DNA of 57,964 bases from contig JAMYWO010000253.1 in NCBI GenBank assembly GCA_024220525.1, positions 1 to 57,964 on the forward strand, given 5' to 3'. A program made the translations under genes and the position numbers. Below are positions 1-11,299 of the stretch, in pieces. Within the stretch, counting starts at the first letter, position 1, and the number at the start of each line of letters is the position of its first letter. Below the pieces are notes generated by a model. The model was given only the letters and a program-made list of their open reading frames with translations, did no database searches and was not told the origin of the DNA. This stretch comes from Cochliopodium minus. Taxonomy: Eukaryota; Discosea; Himatismenida; Cochliopodiidae.

Positions 1-62
1 AATAAAAATAAAAATAAAAATAAAAATAAAAATAAAAATAAAAATAAAAATAAAAATAAAAA
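1..62. repeat. AAATA-type simple repeat in an intron
   Basis: About twelve tandem copies of AAATAA/AAAAT open the window and grade into irregular A-rich sequence up to about 170. It lies in the intron downstream of the last visible CCA-enzyme exon, so it is intronic low-complexity DNA. No gene is seen in 1-181. Confidence 0.75.
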
Positions 63-2161
63 TAAAATGAAAATAAATGTAAAAATAAAATGAAAAATAA
101 AAAAAAAATAATAAAAAAATCAATGAAAATAAATGTAAAAATAAAATAAAAAATGATAAAAAAATGATAAAAAAATCTAACCTAATTCGTCTGCTAGTTG
201 ACCTGCTATTTTTAAATAATTGACAAGGCCTTCCTCTATTTTAACCAACTTTTCGGAGAAATTAGGAGGAGAAGAATGTATGGTGTTTGCATATTTAAGA
301 GGAGACTTCATCAAGATTTTGGTTACATCTGACAAAGAAACAATACCCAAAACATTTTTTTTGTTATTAATGATAGGTATTATTCTTTGCTTTTTTCTAA
401 TTAATAAAACTAAAATAATGAAATAAAAAAATTGTCAAAAAGTAAATAAAATTTTTTTTCATTTTTTTTGGTTTTACTTTCTATTGCAGAATCCAACATA
501 CATCCAGGATCAAGGCATTTTATGTCTTCATTCATAACTTCAGTTATATTTAATTCTCCCAAACCGTGTTTAATGGCTCTTTCTACTTGTATTTTATCAA
601 CAAGGCCAACGCAAGCCTTCAAATTAGTTTTTTTATGATAAAAAAATTAAAAAAAACAAAAAATTAAATTAAAAAAATAAAAAGTAAAAAGAATTAGAAA
701 ATAAATCAAATTAAAAAAATATAAATCAAATTAAAAAAAAAATTAAAAAAAAAATTAAAAAAACATTAAAAATCTATTCACATTATTTTCGTCCACAACA
801 GGAACTTTTTTAGAAGGGGTAGTCAAAAACACCAAATTCATGGTTTCTTCAATTGTTTTGGTGTTGCTTATCACAATAGGGTTCTTGTTCATTATACTTT
901 CGAGAGTGACAGGTGGAGACAACTTTGTTTGGATGTGCGCAACTAGCTTCTCTTTCACTTCACTGAAAGTCAAGCTTTTAGCCTTTGCATATCCTTTTTG
1001 AAAAATGAAAAAAAATTAAAAAATTTAAATAAAAATCTAAAATTTAAAAATAAAAAATAATAAAAAATAAAAAATAAAAAATAAAAAATAAAAATAAAAA
1101 TTAAAAATAACAATTTTTTTTTTTTTACCTGACAATGCACTTCCTCCTCCATTTTCAAAATAAGACAATATAGAACCAATATTAAACACAAATTTGTTAG
1201 ATTTCCCAACAATGACAATAGAGTCTTCAAACTCCGCTATTGCGAAAACAATAGGAAAGTTTTTATCGTCCAAGAATCTTTGCACAACGGAAGAGAAATG
1301 AGGAATGTTCTTTTCAGACTTCACTTCAGCAATGTATATATTTTGTTCTTGTACTTGTATCAACATCGAGGTAGAGCATAATTGCTCGTAAGCCTCTTGT
1401 TGTTCATTTGAAAGGTTATTTATAATCATATCTGTTTGATGTCTCTGAGAAAATCTAAAATAAAAAAAAAAATTGAAAAAAGAAAAATTTAAATAAATAA
1501 AAAAAAATTAAAATATTTTAATAAAGTTTTTTATTTACCTCATAACAGAAGATAGATCCAAATCATAATTAGATTTTAAATAAGCAAATGCCAAAATGTC
1601 TTCTGTTTGTGTATTCGAAAATAGAAACCCTCCAGTGTCTTCATACAATCCTATCGCAATGATGGTTGCTTCATCCTTGGACAAGATCACATGATTCTCT
1701 TTTTTTTCGTTCAATCTTTTAATTTCTTCGATCAAGATTGAACAGCATGATCCTCTCACCTTTCTATTGATTTCTCCAACCAAATCTTTTTCTTTATTTT
1801 CAATTTTATTATTGTATATAATACTCTTTATTTTCTCTTCTTTTATATTCTTCAATATTTCTTCTCCAAGATGTTTTAAATTTTCTATCTTTGATGTATT
1901 TACAACCACCATATATTTTATATTTTCCAAAGGAAAATTATTAAGATGTGTTATCAGATTGAGATCTAAAATCTCTTTTTTTGCATTCACAAAATTCTGC
2001 AAACTCTCATCATTAGATCCAGGCCATAATATCACTGAATTCTTGTAGAGTTTGGAAGATGCAATAATAGATCCAAAAGCACCAGGATCTGCAATATCAT
2101 GGCAAGTGATAATGGTATTTATTTCTGATTTTAACTTTTTTTTTGAAGGTAAATTCTCCAT
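1..2161 (-). CDS. DHH-DHHA1-CBS-CBS protein, 5' part of a bacterial-type fused CCA-adding enzyme/poly(A) polymerase (partial)
   Basis: Five exons (2161-1539, 1454-1129, 993-782, 616-478, 409-182) give 509 codons with all phases closing; a donor follows the last exon, so the gene continues left of the window. Residues 1-210 are a DHH phosphoesterase-like domain (ITCHDIADPGAFGS near the start, then EATIIAIGLYEDTGGFLFS). Next comes a DHHA1-like segment ending in GGGSALSG. Two CBS domains follow (ESIMNKNPIVIS...VPVVDENN; then ERAIKHGLGELNITEVMN...IIPIINNKKNVLGIVSLSDV). The last visible residues, IAGQLADELG, match the linker that precedes the nucleotidyltransferase head in bacterial DHH-CBS-PolyA_pol proteins, which add or repair tRNA CCA ends. 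The catalytic head is therefore expected off the left edge but is not seen. The DHH motif itself is altered. The domain calls are firm; the CCA role is inferred from domain order. Confidence 0.8.
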
Positions 2162-2317
2162 TTTTTTTTTAAATTTTTTTTTTATTCACTGTTTGGAGAT
2201 GAATGAAATCCTCTTTAATTATTTCTGATAAATTTCCTCTAAAAATTTGATTTCTTATCTCACTCAATTCACAAAGGAAAACAAAAGAATACTCCTCAGT
2301 ATTTTAATGAGATATTT

Positions 2318-4559
2318 TTATTTATTGGTGCAAACTTTTTTATGATCAGGCCAATCCTTCTTCTGACAATCAATAGAACAATAGTAAGTAGCTTTACAAC
2401 GACTGCAAACCTTACCATCATTTTTGCCACAAACAGCACAACTAGTATCAACTTGGACTGAATAAAGTTTAAAAAAAAAAAATTAAGTTTTTAAAAAAAA
2501 AATCAAAAAAAAATAAAAAATTTACGTTTATTTGGGTTAACTTCAAACCTAATTTCCTCTCCCTTTTCGTTATAATGAGTGCAACCTATAAAAAGTAAAA
2601 TAGTAAAAAATAAATTGTTTGTGTTGTTTTTTTCTTTTTACCGATTGCAAGAGGTCCTTGAGTGAACATAACTACTTTTTGAGAAGCTTGAGAATAAAGA
2701 GTTTTGGTCTGTTCTTGGAAAGGCAGCTCTAACTTCTTGTGACACTTGATGGAACAAATGAAATAAAATGTGGTGTGAACTATTTATTTAAAAGAAAAAT
2801 CATTTAATTAAACAATTTAAAAAAAATAAATAGATAATTTATGTTTAAGATTTACCTTTGCAACCACAAGAAGGATTTGGTCTCTTTTGTTGATATCTTT
2901 TGTCACTACAATGTTCGGTGTGTCTTTGGTGAATCTCCAACATGACCAACCCTACTTTCAATTTACCAGTTTGTTTACCACAAGAAGCGCATATAATCTG
3001 CGAATGAGGAGATAAGGAAAAAACCAAAAAAAAAAAAAACAATTAAATTTGAAATTATGAAAATCAAGATATCAACGATTTCTTACGTCGCATCTGTCGG
3101 AAAGAGTTCTCATAATCCCTCTCTTTTCATGAATTCCATATTGAGTAAAAGAAGCACAGTGTTTACAACCAGAATCCAAACAAACAATATCCCTTCCAAA
3201 GTTTTGAGCGATATTGTTACGATAACTGTTTTGGAACCCAAAAATGGTGCTCCCTACTTTCATGTCCTCATTGGAAGGGAAGCATTGGAAGCAAACCCAT
3301 TCACTAGTATAAGGATTCACAAGAAATCTTTCTTTGTGCTTCTCGCAAACGGAAGTGAATCCTTTTTTTTGATTCTTTGGGAGATTCAAGGGCTCCTCGG
3401 TAGCTTCTTCGATGAGAGGGATGATTATAGCGCAGTAGGTCATTATTTGGACAAAAGAGGTGACTAATTGAGATCCATCATCGTTGAATTGCTTGCGGCA
3501 ATTATCGTGGTAGTTGATATAATAGTTAAGGAGAGAGATCAACTCTTTGGGTCTCTTTAATTCATCCTCTTCGTGATGATGATCATCTATCTTTTCGTGG
3601 GTTATTTCTCCCAACAAATTTGGGATGTGGAAGAGATGTGGTACGATGGATCTGAGTTGAGATTCTTCGATTTCATTCGTATCCTTTACAGAATCCATCA
3701 AATAAGTGATTCTCTGTTCCAATTTTTTTTTGGCAGTGTTATTCTTCTTTTGTTCATTCCACCAATCTTCAAATTTGGTTTTCTTTTGAGAATTACCTAT
3801 GAATAACTTCAATTTAGAAATATTGAGGAGAGTTGTGGTTGATAAATTATTCAAATTGAACATCAATGGTGGCTTTGCAGTATGTCCTTTTTGTTCTCCA
3901 TGTCCATGGCAAGGTTTACCATTGTGAGAATGTCCATGACTTTCTTGTTGTCCACCATGTGAATGCCCATGATCTCCTCCATGTGAGTGTCCATGATCAC
4001 CTCCTTGTGAATGAGAATGGCCATGATGATCATCTTCTTCATGATCATCATCGCATTCTTCTTCACCTCCATGTGAATGACCATGTCCTCCATGTGAATG
4101 AGAATGACCATGCTTTTCAATTTTATTTTCTTGTTGTCCTCCATGTGAATGTCCATGATTACCTCCATGTGAATGGGAATGGCCGTGATCATCTTCTTCA
4201 TGATCATCATCGCATTCTTCTTCACCTCCATGCGAATGACCATGTCCTTTTTGATTACCGTGAGAATGACCATGTTTTTCAATTTTATTTTCTTGTTGTC
4301 CTCCATGTGAATGTCCATGATTACCTCCATGTGAATGGGAATGACCATGATGATCATCTTCCTCCTCTTCTTCACCTCCATGTGAATGACCATGTCCTTG
4401 ATTTTGTTCTCCATGTCCATGGCATGGTTTTCCATTGTGAGAATGTCCATGATTTCTGTTTATATTTTGTTGGATATTCATAAAGCTTTGTCTATTTATG
4501 AATACCAAATTGATAGGGAATAATGATGATAAATCCTCTGTTATTTTTAAATTTTCCAT
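2318..4559 (-). CDS. Histidine-rich (HGHSHGG-repeat) MYND zinc-finger protein
   Basis: Five exons (4559-3087, 2997-2856, 2779-2642, 2585-2526, 2457-2318) give 650 aa. Residues about 33-225 are almost entirely His-Gly-Ser repeats (HGHSHGG) broken by acidic spacers such as [15 protein letters not shown], a composition suited to binding Zn, Ni or Cu. A helical, Cys-poor middle follows, then several Cys pairs (CEKH...[23 protein letters not shown]). The C-terminus is a MYND finger: [15 protein letters not shown], then [13 protein letters not shown] and KKVC. MYND fingers bind Zn and usually mediate protein contacts. There are no membrane segments, so this is not a ZnT/ZIP transporter despite the similar repeat. 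A cytosolic or nuclear metal buffer or chaperone is a guess. The start is the first ATG of the long exon and has an A-rich leader. Confidence 0.8.
3930..4450 (-). repeat. Coding minisatellite encoding HGHSHGG blocks
   Basis: Imperfect tandem units built on (antisense) CATGGACATTCACATGGAGG recur, along with a larger duplicated block containing the acidic [13 protein letters not shown] spacer and the [13 protein letters not shown] segment. At least two long, near-identical copies are visible (about 4060-4180 and 4190-4320). This is in-frame repeat expansion inside the His-rich gene. The same periodicity creates long open frames on the opposite strand and in other frames, which are not genes. 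Confidence 0.85.
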
Positions 4560-4805
4560 TTTATTTATATATTTTGGGTGTTGGTTGTTGAGTTTTTGTA
4601 TTTAATTATATTTCCTTTTGGTAGATGATAATCAATCAATTATATACTAATTATATTGAGAATATAGGGATCTATTTTGAAGAAGCAAGATTTTTTTTTT
4701 TTATTTTGAAAAGGAATAAAAATATTTAAAAAAAAAAAGGTTTGGTGTTCAAACACAAAGGAAGATCAATAATCATTTCTATAGTTCAGATATTCAAACT
4801 AGAAT

Positions 4806-6141
4806 ATGGATAATTTTAGTTCATTTTTAAAATCGAAAAATTTTGATATAAATGAAGAGAAATTGAATGATTTGATTGAAACAAACAAAATAAATGATAA
4901 AAATTCTTTGTATAATAAAATCCTTCAAACTGATTTCTTTCAAATTGGAAATAAAATAGAAGAATTAGAGCAAATAAACGATAAAAAGTTGAAATCTTTA
5001 AAAGGACCTTATGTTTTACAAATCATGAGATCAATGGATGTCTCACAACCATCATATCAACAATCTGAAAGTTCATCAAAGGTAACTGACTAATAATTCA
5101 CTCAATTTTTTCTAAATTTTATATTATATGATAGAGAATGCTTCAATTCACTTTATCAGATGGACATGTAAGGGTAATGGCAATAGAATTTGACAAGCTG
5201 AATATACCAAACAATATCACAAGAGGAAGCAAATTATTGTTAAAAAATTGCAGAGTGATAGGAGACATGATTTTATTGGAAAAGAATAATATAGAGTATT
5301 TGGGAGGATCAGTTCAAAGATTGGTAACAAAATAATTAATTTTTTGGAAATAAGGAATTATATTGGCTTATTTACAAAGGTCGATCTTGAAGAAGAAAAA
5401 TTAATAGCAGCCAAAAGAAGAACAAAATTGAAACCTCCTCCATTTTTACCTCTTGGACAATCCTCTTCATCATATCAATCAGATCCTCCTAAAAAAGAAA
5501 TCAAAAAAGATATCAAAGCAGAAATCTCCATCCCCAAACAAAATAATCCTCCAACAAACAATAATCAAACTGAAAAGAAAAAAATAACAATAGTGAAATC
5601 AGGAGAGAATAAAAAATCAAATGATTCTCACAATTCTCAGAAGAATGAAATCAAAATGGAACCAAAATCCTCTTCTTCTGTTGAGAATAATCAAAATAAG
5701 AATGTATCCATCTCTGATAATGAACCAAAAAAAAAGATCAGTGTTATCCGAGTCAACAAAGGTAATTCTGCTAATACTCTTTCCAATCCAAACACTCCTA
5801 ATTCCTCTAATTATGAAACCAATAAAAACACCTCTAATATTTCTAACAATAACAACAATTCCAATTCAAATTCCAATAAAATAGAGATTACCAAGGACAA
5901 AAACTCTAATAAACTTACAATAAACATCAACAAAAACAATAATACCACTATTAATAACATTTCTGTTGTTAATAACAACAATAATCAGAGTAATGTCGTA
6001 TCTGTCAAGATCCCCAACAATAACAATCTTCCTAATCAAAGTCAAAACAATGTTATTGTTAAAAGCAACAACACTGAAATTTTGGCACAACCAGAACAAA
6101 AAAAGAAAATAATAGTTATCAAAAAGAACCAACAAAAATAA
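4806..6141 (+). CDS. TDRD3/RMI1-like OB-fold protein with Asn-rich tail
   Basis: Three exons (4806-5081, 5135-5323, 5380-6141) give 407 aa. Residues about 35-175 match the DUF1767/OB-fold N-terminus of TDRD3 and RMI1: GPYVLQIMRSMDVS, then RMLQFTLSDGHVRVMAIEF, GSKLLLKNCRVI and EYLGGSVQRL, followed by the TDRD3-like PPPFLPLGQS. In animals TDRD3 and RMI1 use this fold to bind topoisomerase 3 in DNA or RNA decatenation. From about residue 180 the protein is Lys/Asn/Ser-rich low complexity (runs of Asn, NNNNLPNQSQN) ending in basic KKIIVIKKNQQK. No Tudor or UBA domain is visible, so it is either a reduced TDRD3 or an RMI1-like protein. The second intron was chosen because it restores the TDRD3 match and removes an in-frame stop. 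Confidence 0.78.
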
Positions 6142-6207
6142 AAAAAAAGAAAAAAAAAATTTTTTTGAAATAAATTATTTAGTTTTTTGATATTATTTTT
6201 CGAAATA

Positions 6208-7383
6208 TTACAAATTGTTTAACTTATTTTCAACAATTTGTACTTCTTGTGTTCTGTTTTGAGCTTTCAAGTGATCAAGATACAAAGTGTAAACTTTGGT
6301 TAACTCTTCTTTGAGTTTGGGTTGATAGTGATCCTCGTAGATGGATGTAATTTTGTTGAAAACTCCCTCTGAAAACATCCTGTTTTTAGTTGCGACATAC
6401 AACTTACAAAAGAGGAAGAGAGTTGGCCCTTTTTGGGTGGGAATAAGATCTGATATCTTTTCCAAGGATCCGAGAGATTTGTTGAGATTATCTTCCGCTT
6501 CAAGATATTCCTTTGATTCAATCAAAATAGATGCAAGGAGATTATGTATGGAAGAGATATTTTGATGAATGATGTTTATATTGTTATTTGATTCCAATAG
6601 TTTGGTGTAGGAATTCAAAGCTTTTTGAAGGTATTGTTTTGAAATTTCATTTTTGTTTTCTATTTTGGAATAGATCTCTCCTAATCTTTGATGGGCTATT
6701 GCCAAGTTGTATTCATTCTCGAATGTGTTTATCTTCTTTTCTATCTCTATTATTGTTTTGGATGCTTCTTCTGGATTCACATGTGATTGAAATGATGCCA
6801 AATCCAAAAGTGAGTCCAATACAGGATCTAATTTATTTGAATCTCCTCCATCTTTCTTATAAATATTTTCTTTGATTTTTGATTGGAGAATTTGAATAGC
6901 ATCTGTAAATGGGAGAATATATTTGTAAATAACTTTATATCTGTCATTATTGATATATTTTGTATTATTTTTACCTTTATAATTTGATTGTTTTGAATAA
7001 GAATAAATAAGATTATCGTACAAGAACAATTTCTCTTCTAATGTATTTTCTGATTGATTCTTGAATAATTTCTCGAGTAATTTGATTGCATTTGGATATT
7101 TTTCTTGTTTAATATAACAGTAAGAAATTTTACTGTTTATGTTTTGGGTTAATTTATGCTTTTCTCCGAATATTTGATTACATATTTGTTCAGTTCTGGA
7201 TAAATATGATAATGCCTCTTTATAATTTGATTTGGCAAGATATTTTTCTGATTCTTTCATTTCTTCAAGCTCGATTCCAAAATTATTTTCCAATTTTGGA
7301 GGTTCAACAATACTTACATAGAATCTTTTTGGGAATAAAGTTTTATTGGTTTTGAAGAAAGATTTATTTTTAAAAAACTTCAT
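6208..7383 (-). CDS. TPR-repeat protein, probably mitochondrial
   Basis: Single-exon gene, 391 aa. The first ~25 residues are basic, Phe/Ser/Thr-rich and free of acidic residues (MKFFKNKSFFKTNKTLF, PKRFYVS), which suggests a mitochondrial presequence. The rest is helical with TPR-like repeats of kinesin-light-chain/TTC19 type: YLAKSNYKEALSYLSRTEQI, YIKQEKYPNAIKLLEKLF, QRLGEIYSKIENK, HNLLASILIESKEYLEAEDN. TTC19 is a mitochondrial TPR protein acting on complex III, and this could be its counterpart, but the similarity is only general. It faces the ABC transporter gene head to head across about 270 bp of A/T-rich DNA. Confidence 0.7.
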   Translation of the reverse strand: MKFFKNKSFFKTNKTLFPKRFYVSIVEPPKLENNFGIELEEMKESEKYLAKSNYKEALSYLSRTEQICNQIFGEKHKLTQNINSKISYCYIKQEKYPNAIKLLEKLFKNQSENTLEEKLFLYDNLIYSYSKQSNYKGKNNTKYINNDRYKVIYKYILPFTDAIQILQSKIKENIYKKDGGDSNKLDPVLDSLLDLASFQSHVNPEEASKTIIEIEKKINTFENEYNLAIAHQRLGEIYSKIENKNEISKQYLQKALNSYTKLLESNNNINIIHQNISSIHNLLASILIESKEYLEAEDNLNKSLGSLEKISDLIPTQKGPTLFLFCKLYVATKNRMFSEGVFNKITSIYEDHYQPKLKEELTKVYTLYLDHLKAQNRTQEVQIVENKLNNL

Positions 7384-7650
7384 TTTTTTTTTAAGTTTTT
7401 AGGAGAATATGAAGAAAATTTAAAATAGAAAAGAATTGAATTGAGTTGGACTAGTTGTGCAGTCTCAAACAAAAAATGAGAATAAAACAGTGTTGGTTAA
7501 ATTTGAAATTTTAAAAATTGTGTATTGTTTCTAGTTGATACTTTGTTGAAATTTATCAATTTAGAAAGGGGAGATGGGACTTTTGATTCATTATGAAAAA
7601 TTGAAAATTTGAAATTTCTTAATAATAAAAAAAAAAAATCAATTTTGGAA

Positions 7651-10600
7651 ATGAGCAGCAGTATCAATCTAAGTGAGAAGAATTATGAAGATTATCTTCC
7701 TGTGATCAAAATAAACAATCAGAATAATAAGATTAGAAAGGAGATTATAGACAATGTATGATATTTTTGCTTTTTAACTATCATTAATTAAACTTTAACT
7801 TTACAGAAAATAGAAACACAATCAACATTAATGGTGGTATCTGCCATTTTCCTTCTCATATTTGATAATTTGGCAATATTTTTTTTGTGGAGTGTATTTG
7901 GGTTTCAATATTTGAAGAACCTTATCAATTTCTATGAGCAATCATTTGTAGATTATTCATTCTTTGCAAGCATGGTGGATGTAATATTAATTACACTAAC
8001 AAGATCTATCTTGTTGGGAATTTCGTAAAATAAAATTTATTTTTTTGTTATAAAAAATTTAATTAATCAAAAAAAATAAGATATTGGAAACTGAGAGATC
8101 ACTTTAGCAAATTCATTAAATTTTTGTTGATCTTTTTTCCATTGACGAGTATTGTGTTTTTATTTGTCAAGTTGGGATTTGTAATCGAAAAGTCAACAAA
8201 GAATGATCTTTTGTTCAAATCAAACATAACAATAATATCTGTATCCTTATTTTTATGTTTGATCGAGCTGATTCATGGAATGGTTACAATAAAAAGGGAT
8301 GGGTTGAAGTTCAAAAATAATTGGATATTAGATGACGAAGAGGAAGAAGAGGAAAACAAAGAAGGGAACAAAGATAAAGAGAAAATTGATAAGGAAAAAC
8401 AATACAGTTTAAATATCCAAGAGACTGATTCAGGAAAAAAAAAGGAAGAGGAGAAAAAGAAAGATGAAAATCCGAAAGCAAAGCATGCAAGTCTGAAAAG
8501 AGTTGCTATTTTGTTGATACCTGAAATTCCATTAGTACTTACTGGTAAGAAAGAAAAATTAAAAAGAGAAAAAAAGAAATCTAAATTAAATCAAAATATA
8601 AAAAGGAACTATTTCGATGATTATTTCATCAGTTGCTTATCTCATGATGCCAATTTTCTTTGGAGTGATAGTAAAGGTTATTTCATCAACACATAGTTAT
8701 GACCAGCTCCTTCATGCGATAGGTGCTCTTGCTATTATAGCTGTTGTGGGTTCTTTTTTCTCTTTTCTTGACACATGGGCTTTTGGATTGATAGGTGAAA
8801 GACTGGGTGCTAGACTCAAAATTAGATTGCTCTCTGTCATCACACAACAAGACATTTCTTTTTTTGACAGAAATAAAACGTAATTTTTAGTGTTATTTTA
8901 AACAAATTATTTTAATTTTATTTTTTATGTTAGTGGAGAACTTACAAATCGTTTATCTTCAGATACTCAAGGTAAAAAAAATGGAATAATATTTTTTTAG
9001 GAATAATGTTTACTTCAAAAATATTAGTTATTGAATCTGTTGCTTCTGAAAATATTACTTATTTTTTATCGTAAGAGAAATTTTTTCACTTCTCTCTTTT
9101 AAAAATCATAATAATGTTATCAGAAATCTTCTACAAATTATTGGTGGGGTGGTTGTTCTTTTTATTTTATCATGGAAATTAACTTTGGTCATGCTGAGTG
9201 TTATTCCTGTTTTAGCACTTGCTGCATCTTTTTACGGTTAATTTTTGGAATTAATAATATTTAAAATCTTAATTTTTTTTTTAGCGAGTTACCTTGAAAA
9301 GCTCAGCACAAAAATGCAAGAATTTCTTGCTCAATCAGGGTATGTTATAGTCAACTATTAAGCTAAAGTCTTAATATTTTAATTAGTGCTATTGCAGAAG
9401 AAATATTGAGTAACATAAGGTAAAAAAAAATTTAAAAATAAAAATAAAAAATCGGATTATCTTTTTAAATTTATTTTAGAACGGTTCGTTCATTTAGATA
9501 TGAATCTAAATCTCATTATGATTATTCCGTAAAAATCAACGAATCTTATGATGTTGGTAAGAAAATGGCAATTGCGTATGGGGGTTTTAATTTTGTATTT
9601 TCCATCTCTGGGTATTTTTCTATCATAATGATTTTGTATGTTGGAGGTAATTTTTTTTTTTGATCAAAAAACTAATTATTTGTAAAATAAAATAAAATAA
9701 AAAAGGAAAAATGGTTATTGACAATCATATGTCAGCGCAAACTCTTATCACCTTTATTTTATACACAATTACTTTGGCCTTTTCATTTGGTATTTTTTTT
9801 CAAAGTTAAAATAAGCTTTCTTTATGTTTACATTTCAAATAATTTGGCAGGTTTTGTTTCTTCTTTGTTTGGAGAATTTTTTCAAGCAGTGGGAGCAGCT
9901 GAAAGAATATTTCAAGTGAGAAGAGTTTTTTTGAAAAAGTTGTTATTTATTTATCAAATTATTAGTTGTTTGATAGAATACCTAAAATACCTTTGGAAGG
10001 AGGAAAGCAACTTGAAAATGTAAAAGGTATTCTTAAAGTTGAAAACACTTCTTTTGGTTACAAAAAAGACAAACATATTCTCAAAAACATTAATTTTGAG
10101 TGTTCCCCTGGGAAGGTTACAGCTTTAGTTGGGTAAAAACCCTTTTTTTTGATAAAAAATCTTAAACTTTTTTAATTAAGAAAATCTGGTTCTGGGTAAA
10201 ATTAATTTTTAATAATTAAATAAAAAATTAATAAAACTAAATTATTGTTTAGGAAATCTACTATAGTTTCCCTTATTTTGAGATTTTATGATTTGACAGA
10301 AGGAGAAGTAAAAATTGATGGTAACTTTCTTTGTTTCTTTTTAAAAAACCTCAAATAATTATTTGAAAAAAAAGACATAAATATCAAGGAACTAGGTTAA
10401 AAAAAAACTAATTAATTTTGTTGAGAATTTTCTTTTAATTTCATTGTTTAAAAAGATCCTACATGGTATAGATCCAAGATCGGATTTGTATCACAAGATC
10501 CTGTTTTGTTTGCTTCCACAATAAAAGAGAACATAATGTTTGGTTTGAAGAATCAAATAACAGAAGAAGACATGATAGAAGCTTCCAAAATGGCCAACGC

Positions 10601-11264
10601 TCATAATTTTATCACTGAGTTTCAAGATGGGCAAAAAAAAAAAAAATTTTTTTTGAAAAATAATTTTAATTCATTCAAAAAAAAAGATATGATACCGTTG
10701 TTGGAGAAAGAGGAATTAAATTATCTGGAGGTCAAAAACAAAGAATAGCCATTGCAAGAGGTTTTTTATAATTTATATGTAGTTCTATTTTTAACTAAAA
10801 TTCTATTTCCTCCAGCCATTGTTTTAAACCCAAAAATTTTGTTGTTGGATGAAGCTAGCAGTGCTTTGGACTCTGAATCAGAACATCTAGTTCATGAAGC
10901 AATAAACAGAGCTGTTAAAAACAGATCTGTAATAAAATATATTTTTTTTTATTAAAAAAAAAACCTTTAAAAATAAAACTTTAAAAAATAAAATAAAATT
11001 TCTTTGAAAAAGGTTCTGGTTATAGCTCACAGGTAATTAAAAATATCTTCTTTTTATTTTTTCTTTAATTCTTTTTTTTTTTGTAAATAAAAAAAAAGAC
11101 TTTCAACAATTAAACATGCAGATGAAATCTTGGTGATGGATAAAGGTGAAATTGTCGAAAGAGGAAAACATGACGAATTGTTGAAACAAGAGGGAATTTA
11201 CTTCAAATTGGTTCAAAGACAATTAACAAAAGAGAATGAAGGAAGTTTAATAGAATTTGATTGA
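7651..11264 (+). CDS. ABC transporter, B family half transporter (TAP/ABCB8-9-10 type)
   Basis: 21 exons add up to 834 aa with every phase closing. The N-terminal third has several hydrophobic helices and an acidic/basic linker (residues ~210-270, [20 protein letters not shown]). The transmembrane domain carries the family signature [20 protein letters not shown] followed by [19 protein letters not shown]. The nucleotide-binding domain has Walker A GKSGSGKST (split by a 15-nt exon at 10181-10195), a Q-loop region [11 protein letters not shown], signature LSGGQKQR, Walker [13 protein letters not shown] and the H-loop VLVIAHRLST. There is one TMD and one NBD, so it should work as a dimer, probably in lysosome, ER or mitochondrial membrane; the substrate is unknown. 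Small exons also lie at 10375-10395 (21 nt) and 11013-11032 (20 nt). Intron 8972-9000 is 29 nt, and intron 10631-10686 begins GC. Confidence 0.9.
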
Positions 11265-11299
11265 TTTAACGAAATAAACAAAAAAATTTTTTTTTATTT

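Noticed and set aside
3863-4483. Long Met/Ile-rich (minus) and His/Val-rich (plus) open frames in the His repeat
   Set aside because: They are frame shadows of the HGHSHGG minis satellite: same period, absurd composition, and the Cys/MYND region continues only in the chosen frame.
5324-5379. Short frame beginning MEIRNYIGLF as a separate start for the TDRD3-like tail
   Set aside because: An intron over this interval joins GGSVQRL to VDLEEEKL and restores the TDRD3 pattern in one protein.
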